DNA of 64,000 nt from Catonia carolina (Eukaryota; Arthropoda; Insecta; Hemiptera; Achilidae): contig JAQMRL010000012.1 in NCBI GenBank assembly GCA_035578175.1, positions 21,634,671 through 21,698,670 on the forward strand, read 5' to 3'. A program made the position numbers and the translations under genes. Below the pieces are notes generated by a model. That model worked only from the letters and a program-made list of their open reading frames with translations. It did not search any database and had not been told where the DNA came from. Every line of letters begins with the position of its first letter. Position 1 is the stretch's first letter. Positions 34,710-48,374 of this stretch are shown piece by piece.

Positions 34710-34753
<44 letters not shown>

Positions 34754-36942
34754 CGATACGTAGAAGGCAACTGAAAATCTAATTCAAAATATCTTGAGAC
34801 GAATTAATTTTTATCAAAGGGTCAGCCAATTATATGACTAAAGCACATAAAAACAGAAGAGGTGGAGGTATAAATGACACTAGTCAGAGTTATCTCATCT
34901 GAGATTCATGAATTTCATTTTACAATCAAACCCTGTTGATAATGAAATACAGGTGTCATTCGGAGAGTCGAAAGTACATGATTTTCCGAAGGAATGGCAT
35001 TCTGATAAGTATAATTATAAATGCTGTGAGAAGACCATGTAAACTAACTCAACATATCTCACTCAGAAAAGATTTTAGAGGTTCAAACCACCTTGTCCGC
35101 TGCTTACCTAAAATACAACTTTCATTGCACAACAATTTCAACAGCCAGCATTTTAGTTTACTGACAAATTGGATTAAAAATAAGTAATTTTATTAGCCTA
35201 CCTTGCTTATGAGAACGCATGAATTGTTCGGTTTCGGAACGTTAAAAAGTCGCATCTGATAATGCTTATAAAATTGTAATATTCGAACAAGCCTACATAA
35301 TGCCTACATAATGCCTACATAAACACTGATTACAGGCCTAAAACTCTATAAAATCACAGCTACCGGGATCGTAATTTTTCTGCTTATACTTTCGCTACGA
35401 CAATTAAGCGAATGCTGTCGCCGAATTATTTTTCATTTATCTCATCTTTACGAATCAGGTGTTAAAGATTATAGTTTTACACTGCCCGTGTAGAAGATAT
35501 AAATACTGCTTATAAATTTCCCGTTAACTAACAGATCCTAAATCAACGAAAAATAGACTTGACAAGACGTTACTTGACAAATCATTTTTGACCTACGCTA
35601 TTATTGTGTTTAATAGAAACAAAAATATATGTATCAAAATATAACTGGTATTCAACATACGATCTATTAGGGTTGCGTGAGTAAGTCGGGCCAATTTGAT
35701 TGTGATGCGCATGTGACGTCAACGGCTCAGGTAATAATTGCCCAATCAGAGTCTCGTATTTTCAGCCAATAAGAAAGCCCAGTTTTAACCAATCACAAGT
35801 CTTCTTTTGCGTCATTTTGATTGGTTAATATTGTCCAATCAGAGAGTTTATATTACTGTACAACGTCACACCGATGTCAACCAATGACAAAGTGTCTTGA
35901 GCGTTACGTCATTCGTTTGGATATGCTGCTTTCTGATTGGTCCGTACTGATTCTAGGCGTCACGTCGAGTGTGATTGTAATATGAAGTCCACACCCAATG
36001 ACAACTTCTAGTTAACGGTAGGGCAGAACATATGAAGGTACCTTTTAATGAGATTTATAGTTTCTTGGTAAATATCACTTACGAAATATGAAGTACCCCA
36101 TTGTAGAGATCTTTCGAGTTCTTAAGGAAATTAAAAATTGGTTTCTGTTGCTGCTAAATGTTAACACGGTTTTTTAAAAAATCACGAGTGTTCATTCGAT
36201 ACCGACACAAAGAAAAAAAACAAAAGAAGGTTATCTATTTTTCCTAGTTGTTCGATTTTTGTAACCTAATTTTTGGCCAGTAATGTATCATATTTTTAAG
36301 GGAATGACTTTATACAACTGTAAATAAATATTACGATACGTAGAAGGCAGTTGAAAAATCTAATTCAAAATTTTTTGAGACGAAACAAAGTCAATATCCT
36401 ACCGGGTAAGAAAATATACCTCATTAATCCGTTTTATAACAAGAAAACTATTTTGCTCTACCAACGAGCATTAGTCGAAAAATAATAATCAACGGTTTGA
36501 CTAAATGATAATATAATGGCCAATGTGATTTCGAGAAACGTTTTCTGGCTTTACTCTGATTTCATTAGTTCCTGTATTTTAAGGTGGATGAAATTTTTTG
36601 TGGCCATAATGAAAAGGTAGAGTGTTAAAAATTTTTGGAACGTAATTTGCTAGTTTCTGCAGGAAATAAATGTATTCATTTTTATCACAGGGTCAGCCAA
36701 TTATATGACTAAAGCACGTAAGAACAGAAGAGGTAGAGGTATAAATGACACTAGTCAGGGTAATATTATCTGAGATTCATGAATTTCATTTTACAATCAA
36801 ACCGTTTTGATAATGAAATACAGGTGTCATTCGGAGAGTCGAAAGAACATGATTTTACGAAGGACCGGCATTCTTATAAGTATAATTATAAATGCTGTGA
36901 GAAGACCATGTAAACCAACTCAACTCATCTCACTCAGAAAAG

Positions 36943-37992
36943 AAAGCATTTGACAATCTGGACTGGAGTAAAATGTTTAAAACATTGAAAAGGCTAGGAA
37001 TTAAATACAAAGAAAGGAAAGTTATCTACAGTCTGTATAAGAATCAAACGGCTGTTTTGAGAATCGAGGGGTACGAAAAAGAGGCTGCTGTAAGAAAAGG
37101 TGTACGACAAGGTTGTTCTTTGTCACCACTACTTTTTAACTTGTATATAGAAGAGACTATAAATGAAGTGAAGGAGAAATTTGACGTAGGAATAAAAATT
37201 CAAGGAGAAACAATAAAAATGTTGAGATTCGCCGATGATATAGTAGTATTAGCCGAGGCAAAGAATGAACTAGAGGATGCCTTAAATGGAATGGATGAGA
37301 TCTTGAGGAAGGATTACTTCATGAAAATTAATAAGAACAAAACGAAAGTGTTGTGCAGCAGCAAGAGTGGTTTAGAAGAGATGGGAAATTTAAAAGTAGG
37401 CAACGAAAACATACAGGAAGTTGGGGAATTCTGCTATCTAGGGAGTAAAATAACAAAGGATGGTAGAAGCACGAGTGATATCAAGAGTAGAATTGCTCAA
37501 GCTAGAAAAGCCTTTGAAATGAAAAACAGCTTACTGACTACAAACATTGATTTACAGATTAGGAAAAATTTCTTAAAACATTATGTTTGGAGTGTAGCAT
37601 TATACGGAAGTGAAACGTGGGTGATAGGGGCTGTAGAACGGAAGAGGATAGAAGCTTTTGAAATGTGGTGTTATAGGAAAATGTTAAAGATTAGGTGGGT
37701 GGACAAAATAAGTAATTTAGAGGTTCTTAGGCGAGTGGATGAAAAAAGAAGTATATGGAAGCATCTTACCAAAAGAAGGGATAGGCTAGTGGGGCATATC
37801 CTAAGACATCCAGGTATTGGGCTATCAATAATGGAGTGTAACATTGAGGGAGTACATTGTAGAGGGAGGCAAAGATTAGAATATATAAAGCAAATTACAA
37901 AAGATGTAGGGTGTTACAGGTATGTAGATATGAAACGACTTGCGCAAGATAGAACAGGTTGGAGAACTGCATCAAACCAGTCGAGAGACTGA
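36943..37992 (+). CDS. 5'-truncated LINE reverse transcriptase (B4)
   Basis: Open copy with the first ATG at 36973 and 339 codons. Catalytic motifs are intact. Gly289 is replaced by Cys outside the catalytic core. The poly(A) ends at 38008. Confidence 0.85.
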   Translation, partial: KAFDNLDWSKMFKTLKRLGIKYKERKVIYSLYKNQTAVLRIEGYEKEAAVRKGVRQGCSLSPLLFNLYIEETINEVKEKFDVGIKIQGETIKMLRFADDIVVLAEAKNELEDALNGMDEILRKDYFMKINKNKTKVLCSSKSGLEEMGNLKVGNENIQEVGEFCYLGSKITKDGRSTSDIKSRIAQARKAFEMKNSLLTTNIDLQIRKNFLKHYVWSVALYGSETWVIGAVERKRIEAFEMWCYRKMLKIRWVDKISNLEVLRRVDEKRSIWKHLTKRRDRLVGHILRHPGIGLSIMECNIEGVHCRGRQRLEYIKQITKDVGCYRYVDMKRLAQDRTGWRTASNQSRD

Positions 37993-39445
37993 TGACAAAA
38001 AAAAAAAATTTCGAAAAAGGTTTTCTGGCTTTACTCTTATTTCATTAGTTCCTGTATTTTAAGATGGATGAAATTTATTGTGGCTTTAATGAAAAGGTAG
38101 AGTGTTAAACATTTTTTGCACGTAATTTGCTAGTTCCTGACCGTAAATATGTATTCATTGTTATCACAGAGTCAGCCAATTATATGACTAAACCACGTAA
38201 GAACAGAAGAGGTAGAGGTATATATGACAGTAGTCGGAGTTATCTCATCTGAGATTCATGAATTTCATTTTACAATCAAACCCTGTTGATAATGAAATAC
38301 CGGTGTCATTCGGAGAGTCGAAAGTACATGATTTTCCGAAGGACTCGCATCCTGATAAGTATAATTATAAACGCTGTAAGAAGACCATGTAAACCAACTC
38401 AACTCATCTCACTCAGAAAAGATTTTAGAGGTTCAAACCACCTTGTCCGCTGCTTACCTAAAAAACAACTTTCATTGCACAACAATTTCAACAGCCTGCA
38501 TTTTAGTTTACTGACAAATTGGATTGAAAATAAGTAATGTTATTAATCTACCTTGCTTAAGAGAACTCATGAATTGTTCGGTTTCGGAACGTTAAAAAGT
38601 CGCATCTGATAATGCTTATAAAATTGTAATATTCGAACAAGCTGCCTACATAAACACTGATTACAGGCCTAAAATTCTATAAAATCACAGCTATCGGGAT
38701 CGTAATTTTTCTCCTTATACTTTCGCTACGACAATTAAGCGAATACAGTCGCCGAATTATTTTTTATTTATCTCATCTGTACGAATCAGGTGTTAAAGGT
38801 TATAGTTTTACACTGCCTGTGTAGAAGATATAAATACTGCTTATAAATTTCCCGTTAACTAACAGATCCTAAATCAACGAAAAATAGACTTGAGAAGACG
38901 TTACTTGACAAATCATTTTTGATCTACGCTTTTATTGTGTTTAAGAGAAACAAAAATATTCGTATCAAAATATAACTGGTATTCAACAAACGTTCTATTA
39001 GGGTTGCGTGAGTAAGTCGGGCCAATTTGATTGATGCGCATGTGACGTCAACGGCTCAGGTAATAATTGCCCAATCAGAGTCTCGTATTTTCGGCCAATA
39101 AGAAAGCCCAGTTTTAACCAATCACAAGTCTTCTTTTGCGTCATTTTGATTGGTTAATATTGTCCAATCAGAGAGTTTTTTATTACTGTACTACGTCACA
39201 CCGATGTCAACCAATGACAAAGTGTCTTAAGCGTTACGTCATTCGTCAGGATATGCTGCTTTCTGATTGGTCCGTACTGATTCTGGGCGTCACATTGAGT
39301 ATGATTGTAATATAAAGTCCACACCCAATGACAACTTCCAGTTAACGGTAGGGCAGAACATATTATGAAGGTACCTTTCAATGAGTTATATAGTTTCTAG
39401 GTAAATATCACTTACCAAATATGTAGTAGGCCTAGTCTATATTTT

Positions 39446-41314
39446 CGGATTTGTGAAAGGCACAAATAGTGTGAAAGAAATAAAAATTCGTTGAGTAACG
39501 CTCTCTAATGATTATTTTCTTGTTGATTTAGGAACTGTTCGCTAACTCAAAACGTATAATAAAAATATACACGTTCTGCGCCAATAGTGTAAAACTCCAA
39601 TCAGCAATTCATTCCTCCTTAAGAAACGTTAGAAAAATCGTTGAGCATTGCTCTCTGTTTATTATTGCTATAGTCAAAATTTAAGCACAAAAATTTTAAT
39701 AATTCTTAGAAATAAAACCGTGCGTATTTATGTACTACGCTTATGTTATTTAAGGAAGATGTTGGTTTGAACATTAAATTTAATAAACTCTTATCAGATT
39801 ATATTTTTTGTACGATAAGTAAGATTAAATTTGTACGTTCTTTCATAACGACTTTGATAACATCCTTTCTTACAAATCTGATTTTTTAAATTACTTAAAA
39901 TTAGGTAAATAATGAGATGTTAAATACTCGGCACAATTAATTTGAGTTTTTAGATCATTAGGGTAGAAGTTAGTTCAAACATTTACAAGTTATCTGAAAT
40001 AAACTGAAAAGTTAATTGGGTTACATTTTTTGGTTTGTAACCGTATGTTTCAGTAGAAAAGTCATTTGATGAGCAAAGCAGGCCTTCTAAAAAATTTTCA
40101 CTTCGCACCTTGCAAATGCGTCTTTAATATATTCACACTGCAAGGTCTAACGGTATAAAAATCTACTGTCATATGAAGAAGGTCTAAAAGTGTTTATTTC
40201 ACCAGTACTTCTTATGTTGTTATAATGTTTTAGTCGAAAATTGCTTCATTCTTGAAGAAAACAGAAGTATTATTTTAGCCGTGGAAGTAGCAGTTGAAAT
40301 TTAAAAATATTTAACAGTTTAATGTTTCATATAGGCAATACTAATTTTCGCATCATAAAATAAAATAATGAAAAGAACTGCGAATAAGCGCGGAGAAATG
40401 TCAAAAATATTGCCTAGAAATTTTTCACATCGTTAACCGTTTTTAGTGTGACTGATTGTCGTTAAAAGGGCACAATTTCTTTTTCGCTCTTACTAGGTAT
40501 TGTTCAAGTATATTGTAAATTTCAGTTTGGTAATGCCGGCGATTCTACTGACGATTACTTGACAAAAAAAAACTTTAGAGACGTCCTTATTTGAATAAAC
40601 TTTAATATACAATGAAAAAATCACAATGTGTTACGTTCGTATAGTAGTGTTTGCATGGTAGCCGAGAAAATAATGTCTTAAATTTAAGCAAGCTTGTATG
40701 TGTAAACGCAATCTATTCTTGTGCTTCCTTTTTAAGAATTTTAATTTTTCATACTGTGAAAAGCAGTATAAATATACTGCTGTTTCATACAATTAACCAT
40801 AATCATTCCGTACTCGGAAGACCTTAACAAGTTTAAAAATGTTTTTGGTAGGCGTTTTAATTCTGGAAAGTATAGCATTTCAGTAGACGTTATTGTTTAA
40901 TATTCGGCCGTATCGTTAACTGGGCGGTGACAATGGGTGGATTTATGTAAAAATGTAAGTCGACGTCACGCGCAGGAACAGTACCGGACCAATCAGGAAG
41001 CTCGATACTAACAAATGACGTAATACTGATTAAGACGTTTTCATTGGTCGATATCGGATGACGTAGTGAACTATAATGAGCCTTCTGATTGGACAATATT
41101 GACCAATCAAAGTGACGCCTAAGAAGACATCTGATTGGTTAGGTTTGGAGATTTTTCATTGGTTAAAAATACTACACTCTGATTGGTCCTATATTATATC
41201 TGCCTTTGACGTTACACGCGCGTTGCCGTCATTGTAGGCCGCCTTACTTGCAAGACCTAAATAATTATTTTTTTTACTGTACATCAGTTCTATTATATTT
41301 TAGTAGTATATTTT
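39446..41314 (+). repeat. A monomer A7 (variant I)
   Basis: 1869 bp, single monomer between B4 and B5. Cluster: 40961-41233, with the last TGACGTCA changed to TGACGTTA. No gene is seen. Confidence 0.9.
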
Positions 41315-41959
41315 GGCTACAACTTAATACATCAAACAAAACTTTTTGTTTTAAGCTCTAAATAAACCTAGAGGCCTAACCAATCCTTATTCATTTTATT
41401 TAAGATTTTTTTGTATTTCTCCACAAGCTTAGACTATAAATTAGGTAGGCCTAAATAAGATGATAATATTTCAGTCTAACAATAGGAACCTACAACCCTT
41501 TGTAACCTTTTATTTACACAAAAAATAACATCAAGTGACGGTAATTTATTGCTGGAGAAAATGGAAGCTGCTTCTAATTTTTTTAGGAACCAGTAATAGT
41601 TGGTCTATAATAATTTAGTTTCATATTTTTGACAAAATTTACACAAAAAAAGTAGAAGGCGCTGAAAGATAATAGGCCTACTTCACGAACGGGCCACGGA
41701 TTTCTGTGGGAATTATCTTCGGCAACCATCAAGCATTTAGTCGCCTATCGTAGCCCTACTAGTAATTCCATTGCAGTTCCGTGAATCGACAGTTAATGCT
41801 TAATATTAATGTGATATTCATAGATTGTATGCTATTCAGTTAAGTTTTGGCTATATAAATTTTACTTATCCAAAAATAAGGCAAGCAATGCGATATTTTA
41901 AAAAATTAATGATAGGTCTAATTAATGTTATAATATAAAAATAATAAATTAAAACTTAC

Positions 41960-42038
41960 CTTTTATATAGCTGTTTGTATTCAACTCTGGGGCTTGTAAT
42001 CCCATGGCTTTGAAATACATATCGCTTCGTTTCAACAT
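41960..42038 (-). CDS. Candidate first coding exon (B5 copy)
   Basis: The exon itself is unchanged. One substitution (near 42124) lies in the upstream region, next to the initiator-like motifs. Confidence 0.3.
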
Positions 42039-42346
42039 GATGAGACAGGAAATTTAACCGCGCAGTACTGTGGAAGTGCAGCCACGTGCAGATCGAACAG
42101 ATCATAACTGAACAGAACTGATGAAAGCGACTCGACTTAAGATGTGTAAAACCGGCAACATCGCGTGAATGAGTCAAAAAACGATAATAGCGTAAAATGT
42201 GTATAAAGCTGTATAACAATTTGTATAATTTTTATAACAACTGAACATCTCTTTTTACATCTGATGCATAAAACAAACTGCATCTCAATGATGCAGTTTT
42301 CGAGGTAAAAAGTCACGGCTAAGATGTAGAAATCGAGCGTCGAAGA

Positions 42347-42382
<36 letters not shown>

Positions 42383-42496
42383 TTATTAAACATTATTTTC
42401 CTTTGTTTGCACCACTACATATATGATTATGAACAGCCAAAACAAAATAAAATAAAATATAAAACTCACCTCAGAGTATTATATCATATTAAGATC

Positions 42497-42524
42497 TTTC
42501 GTCTCCCTCGGAGACATCATCAGG
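42497..42524 (-). ncRNA. Hammerhead-like core (B5)
   Basis: The conserved core and helix II are identical to B1. Confidence 0.35.
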
Positions 42525-42677
42525 ACTTTAAAAAACATAAACACAATAAAACATAAAACACAAACACAATAGTGGTCGTAGACCACGTCAATTGTTCAAA
42601 ACAATAGCTATCCTAAAGCACCATTCCGCGCGCGGTTTATTCGGCCGAATGACAGTATAATCATTTTGTACCTAGTT

Positions 42678-42944
42678 TTATTCCTTATCTCGATTAAGTA
42701 CAATTTGAAATAATTTATCATTATCAAAATCTGTCTGGCTGTTCATTAAATTTATCTGTTTATTTTTAAATTTATAAATATAATATTTCTCCAACTGCCA
42801 TAATTTGTTACTATCAAAACATATTTCTAAAATTTCCAAATTATTTTCATGACTGCTTATTTTATGCCCTTTCGTCAGCAGATGTTCTGCCACATTAGAA
42901 CTTTTACATTCCTTTTTTAAATAAGCAGCATAATGCTCAGAAAA
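42678..42944 (-). pseudogene. GIY-YIG fragment (B5)
   Basis: As in B1, with FKNKQIN for FKNKKIN and SQTDF for SQTEF. The second change is shared with B3. Confidence 0.6.
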
Positions 42945-43056
42945 TCAGTATATGATATAATACTCTGAGGTGAGTTTTATATTTTATTTTATTTTGTTTT
43001 GGCTGTTCATAATCATATATGTAGTGGTGCAAACAAAGGAAAATAATGTTTAATAA

Positions 43057-43102
<46 letters not shown>

Positions 43103-45293
43103 CGATACGTAGAAGGCAACTGAAAAATCTAATTCAAAATATCTTGAGACGAATTAATTTTTATCACAGGGTCAGCCAATTATATGACTAAAGCACATAA
43201 AAACAGAAGAGGTGGAGGTATAAATGACACTAGTCAGAGTTATCTCATCTGAGATTCATGAATTTCATTTTACAATCAAACCAGTGTTGATAATGAAATA
43301 CAGGTGTCATTCGGAGAGTCGAAAGTACATGATTTTCCGAAGGACTGGCATTCTGATAAGTATAATTATAAAAGCTGTGAGAAGACCATGTAAACTAACT
43401 CAACATATCTCACTCAGAAAAGATTTTAGAGGTTCAAACCACCTTGTCCGCTGCTTACCTAAAATACAACTTTCATTGCACAACAATTTCAACAGCCAGC
43501 ATTTTAGTTTACTGACAAATTGGATTGAAAATAAGTAATTTTATTAGCCTACCTTGCTTAAGAGAACGCATGAATTGTTCGGTTTCGGAACGTTAAAAAG
43601 TCGCATCTGATAATGCTTATAAAATTGTAATATTCGAACAAGCCTACATAATGCCTACATAATGCCTACATAAACACTGATTACAGGCCTAAAACTCTAT
43701 AAAATCACAGCTACCGGGATCGTAATATTTCTGCTTATACTTTCGCTACGACAATTAAGCGAATGCTGTCGCCGAATTATTTTTTATTTATCTCATCTGT
43801 ACGAATCAGGTGTTAAAGATTATAGTTTTACACTGCCTGTGTAGAAGATATAAATACTGCTTATAAATTTCCCGTTAACTAACAGATCCTAAATCAACGA
43901 AAAATAGACTTGACAAGACGTTACTTGACAAATCATTTTTGACCTACGCTATTATTGTGTTTATTAGAAACAAAAATATATGTATCAAAATATAACTGGT
44001 ATTCAACAAACGATCTATTAGGGTTGCGTGAGTAAGTCGGGCCAATTTGATTGTGATGCGCATGTGACGTCAACGGCTCAGGTAATAATTGCCCAATCAG
44101 AGTCTCGTATTTTCGGCCAATAAGAAAGCCCAGTTTTAACCAATCACAAGTCTTCTTTTGCGTCATTTTGATTGGTTAATATTGTCCAATCAGAGAGTTT
44201 ATATTACTGTACTACGTCACACCGATGTCAACCAATGACAAAGTGTCTTGAGCGTTACGTCATTCGTCAGGATATGCTGCTTTCTGATTGGTCCGTACTG
44301 ATTCTAGGCGTCACGTCGAGTGTGATTGTAATATGAAGTCCACACCCAATGACAACTTCTAGTTAACGGTAGGGCAGAACATATGAAGGTACCTTTTAAT
44401 GAGATTTATAGTTTCTTGGTAAATATCACTTACGAAATATGAAGTACCCCATTGTAGAGATCTTTCGAGTTCTTAAGGAAATTAAAAATTGGTTTCTGTT
44501 GCTGCTAAATGTTAACACGGTTTTTTAAAAAATCACGAGTGTTCATTCGATACCGACACAAAGAAAAAAAACAAAAGAAGGTTATCTATTTTTCCTAGTT
44601 GTTCGATTTTTGTAACCTAATTTTTGGCCAGTAATGTATCATATTTTTAAGGAAATGACTTTATACAACTGTAAATAAATATTACGATACGTAGAAGGCA
44701 GTTGAAAAATCTAATTCAAAATTTTTTGAGACGAAACAAAGTCAATATCCTACCGGGTAAGAAAATATACCTCATTAATCCGTTTTATAACAAGAAAACT
44801 ATTTTGCTCTACCAACGAGCATTAGTCGAAAAATAATAATCAACGGTTTGACTAAATGATAATATAATGGCCAATGTGATTTCGAGAAACGTTTTCTGGC
44901 TTTACTCTGATTTCATTAGTTCCTGTATTTTAAGGTGGATGAAATTTTTTGTGGCCATAATGAAAAGGTAGAGTGTTAAAAATTTTTGGAACGTAATTTG
45001 CTAGTTTCTGCAGGAAATAAATGTATTCATTTTTATCACAGGGTCAGCCAATTATATGACTAAAGCACGTAAGAACAGAAGAGGTAAAGGTATAAATGAC
45101 ACTAGTCAGGGTAATATTATCTGAGATTCATGAATTTCATTTTACAATCAAACCGTTTTGATAATGAAATACAGGTGTCATTCGGAGAGTGGAAAGAACA
45201 TGATTTTACGAAGGACCGGCATTCTTATAAGTATAATTATAAATGCTGTGAGAAGACCATGTAAACCAACTCAACTCATCTCACTCAGAAAAG

Positions 45294-46343
45294 AAAGCAT
45301 TTGACAATCTGGACTGGAGTAAAATGTTTAAAACATTGAAAAGGCTAGGAATTAAATACAAAGAAAGGAAAGTTATCTACAGTCTGTATAAGAATCAAAC
45401 GGCTGTTTTGAGAATCGAGGGGTACGAAAAAGAGGCTGCTGTAAGAAAAGGTGTACGACAAGGTTGTTCTTTGTCACCACTACTTTTTAACTTGTATATA
45501 GAAGAGACTATAAATGAAGTGAAGGAGAAATTTGACGTAGGAATAAAAATTCAAGGAGAAACAATAAAAATGTTGAGATTCGCCGATGATATAGTAGTAT
45601 TAGCCGAGGCAAAGAATGAACTAGAGGATGCCTTAAATGGAATGGATGAGATCTTGAGGAAGGATTACTTCATGAAAATTAATAAGAACAAAACGAAAGT
45701 GTTGTGCAGCAGCAAGAGTGGTTTAGAAGAGATGGGAAATTTAAAAGTAGGCAACGAAAACATACAGGAAGTTGGGGAATTCTGCTATCTAGGGAGTAAA
45801 ATAACAAAGGATGGTAGAAGCACGAGTGATATCAAGAGTAGAATTGCTCAAGCTAGAAAAGCCTTTGAAATGAAAAACAGCTTACTGACTACAAACATTG
45901 ATTTACAGATTAGGAAAAATTTCTTAAAACATTATGTTTGGAGTGTAGCATTATACGGAAGTGAAACGTGGGTGATAGGGGCTGTAGAACGGAAGAGGAT
46001 AGAAGCTTTTGAAATGTGGTGTTATAGGAAAATGTTAAAGATTAGGTGGGTGGACAAAATAAGTAATTTAGAGGTTCTTAGGCGAGTGGATGAAAAAAGA
46101 AGTATATGGAAGCATCTTACCAAAAGAAGGGATAGGCTAGTGGGGCATATCCTAAGACATCCAGGTATTGGGCTATCAATAATGGAGGGTAACATTGAGG
46201 GAGTACATTGTAGAGGGAGGCAAAGATTAGAATATATAAAGCAAATTACAAAAGATGTAGGGTGTTACAGGTATGTAGATATGAAACGACTTGCGCAAGA
46301 TAGAACAGGTTGGAGAACTGCATCAAACCAGTCGAGAGACTGA
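45294..46343 (+). CDS. 5'-truncated LINE reverse transcriptase, first of three in B5
   Basis: Open copy with the first ATG at 45324 and 339 codons, identical in motifs to the B2 copy. The poly(A) ends at 46357. It is the only open copy of the three in B5. Confidence 0.85.
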   Translation, partial: KAFDNLDWSKMFKTLKRLGIKYKERKVIYSLYKNQTAVLRIEGYEKEAAVRKGVRQGCSLSPLLFNLYIEETINEVKEKFDVGIKIQGETIKMLRFADDIVVLAEAKNELEDALNGMDEILRKDYFMKINKNKTKVLCSSKSGLEEMGNLKVGNENIQEVGEFCYLGSKITKDGRSTSDIKSRIAQARKAFEMKNSLLTTNIDLQIRKNFLKHYVWSVALYGSETWVIGAVERKRIEAFEMWCYRKMLKIRWVDKISNLEVLRRVDEKRSIWKHLTKRRDRLVGHILRHPGIGLSIMEGNIEGVHCRGRQRLEYIKQITKDVGCYRYVDMKRLAQDRTGWRTASNQSRD

Positions 46344-47594
46344 TGACAAAAAAAAAATTTCGAAAAAGGTTTTCTGGCTTTACTCTTATTTCATTAGTTC
46401 CTGTATTTTAAGATGGATGAAATTTATTGTGGCTTTAATGAAAAGGTAGAGTGTTAAACATTTTTTGCACGTAATTTGCTAGTTCCTGACCGTAAATATG
46501 TATTCATTGTTATCACAGAGTCAGCCAATTATATGACTAAACCACGTAAGAACAGAAGAGGTAGAGGTATATATGACAGTAGTCGGAGTTATCTCATCTG
46601 AGATTCATGAATTTCATTTTACAATCAAACCCTGTTGATAATGAAATACCGGTGTCATTCGGAGAGTCGAAAGTACATGATTTTCCGAAGGACTCGCATC
46701 CTGATAAGTATAATTATAAACGCTGTAAGAAGACCATGTAAACCAACTCAACTCATCTCACTCAGAAAAGATTTTAGAGGTTCAAACCACCTTGTCCGCT
46801 GCTTACCTAAAAAACAACTTTCATTGCACAACAATTTCAACAGCCTGCATTTTAGTTTACTGACAAATTGGATTGAAAATAAGTAATGTTATTAATCTAC
46901 CTTGCTTAAGAGAACTCATGAATTGTTCGGTTTCGGAACGTTAAAAAGTCGCATCTGATAATGCTTATAAAATTGTAATATTCGAACAAGCTGCCTACAT
47001 AAACACTGATTACAGGCCTAAAATTCTATAAAATCACAGCTATCGGGATCGTAATTTTTCTCCTTATACTTTCGCTACGACAATTAAGCGAATACAGTCG
47101 CCGAATTATTTTTTATTTATCTCATCTGTACGAATCAGGTGTTAAAGGTTATAGTTTTACACTGCCTGTGTAGAAGATATAAATACTGCTTATAAATTTC
47201 CCGTTAACTAACAGATCCTAAATCAACGAAAAATAGACTTGACAAGACGTTACTTGACAAATCATTTTTGACCTACGCTTTTATTGTGTTTAAGAGAAAC
47301 AAAAATATACGTATCAAAATATAACTGGTATTCAACAAACGTTCTATTAGGGTTGCGTGAGTAAGTCGGGCCAATTTGATTGTGATGCGCATGTGACGTC
47401 AACGGCTCAGGTAATAATTGCCCAATCAGAGGCTCGTATTTTCGGCCAATAAGAAAGCCCAGTTTTAACCAATCACAAGTCTTCTTTTGCGTCATTTTGA
47501 TTGGTTAATATTGTCCAATCAGAGAGTTTTTTATTACTGTACTACGTCACACCGATGTCAACCAATGACAAAGTGTCTTGAGCGTTACGTCATT

Positions 47595-47605
47595 CGTTTG
47601 GTTTT
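47595..47605. other. Deletion junction inside B5
   Basis: CATTCGTTTGG is followed at once by TTTTTTAAAAAATCACG. In the related tract at 50671-50930 about 249 bp lie between these two sequences. The junction shows only one or two bases of microhomology. This accounts for the difference between the 3081- and 3329-bp periods. Confidence 0.75.
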
Positions 47606-48374
47606 TTAAAAAATCACGAGTGTTCATTCGATACCGACACAAAGAAAAAAAACAAAAGAAGGTTATCTATTTTTCCTAGTTGTTCGATTTTTGTAACCTA
47701 ATTTTTGGCCAGTAATGTATCATATTTTTAAGGGAATGACTTTATACAACTGTAAATAAATATTACGATACGTAGAAGGCAGTTGAAAAATCTAATTCAA
47801 AATTTTTTGAGACGAAACAAAGTCAATATCCTACCGGGTAAGAAAATATACCTCATTAATCCGTTTTATAACAAGAAAACTATTTTGCTCTACCAACGAG
47901 CATTAGTCGAAAAATAATAATCAACGGTTTGACTAAATGATAATATAATGGCCAATGTGATTTCGAGAAATGTTTTCTGGCTTTACTCTGATTTCATTAG
48001 TTCCTGTATTTTAAGGTGGATGAAATTTTTTGTGGCCATAATGAAAAGGTAGAGTGTTAAAAATTTTTGGAACGTAATTTGCTAGTTTCTGCAGGAAATA
48101 AATGTATTCATTTTTATCACAGGGTCAGCCAATTATATGACTAAAGCACATAAGAACAGAAGAGGTAGAGGTATAAATGACACTAGTCAGGGTAATATTA
48201 TCTGAGATTCATGAATTTCATTTTACAATCAAACCGTTTTGATAATGAAATACAGGTGTCATTCGGAGAGTCGAAAGAACATGATTTTACGAAGGACCGG
48301 CATTCTTATAAGTATAATTATAAATGCTGTGAGAAGACCATGTAAACCAACTCAACTCATCTCACTCAGAAAAG

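Larger units (their letters stand above)
34006..34751 (-). mobile_element. Snapback element with Penelope-like core (B4)
   Basis: The arms and content are as in B1, and the right TA run is about 38 bases. The 25-nt hairpin left of it has lost one pair (AAACAGCATC). Confidence 0.55.
32972..39445. repeat. B composite unit B4
   Basis: 6474 bp, with the usual order of parts. Clusters: C1 at 35691-35999 and C3 at 39022-39329. A 2-bp loss near 39033 shortens the C3 tract. B4+A7 form an 8343-bp period. Confidence 0.85.
42350..43100 (-). mobile_element. Snapback element with Penelope-like core (B5)
   Basis: The arms and content are as in B1, with the right TA run about 40 bases. Confidence 0.55.
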
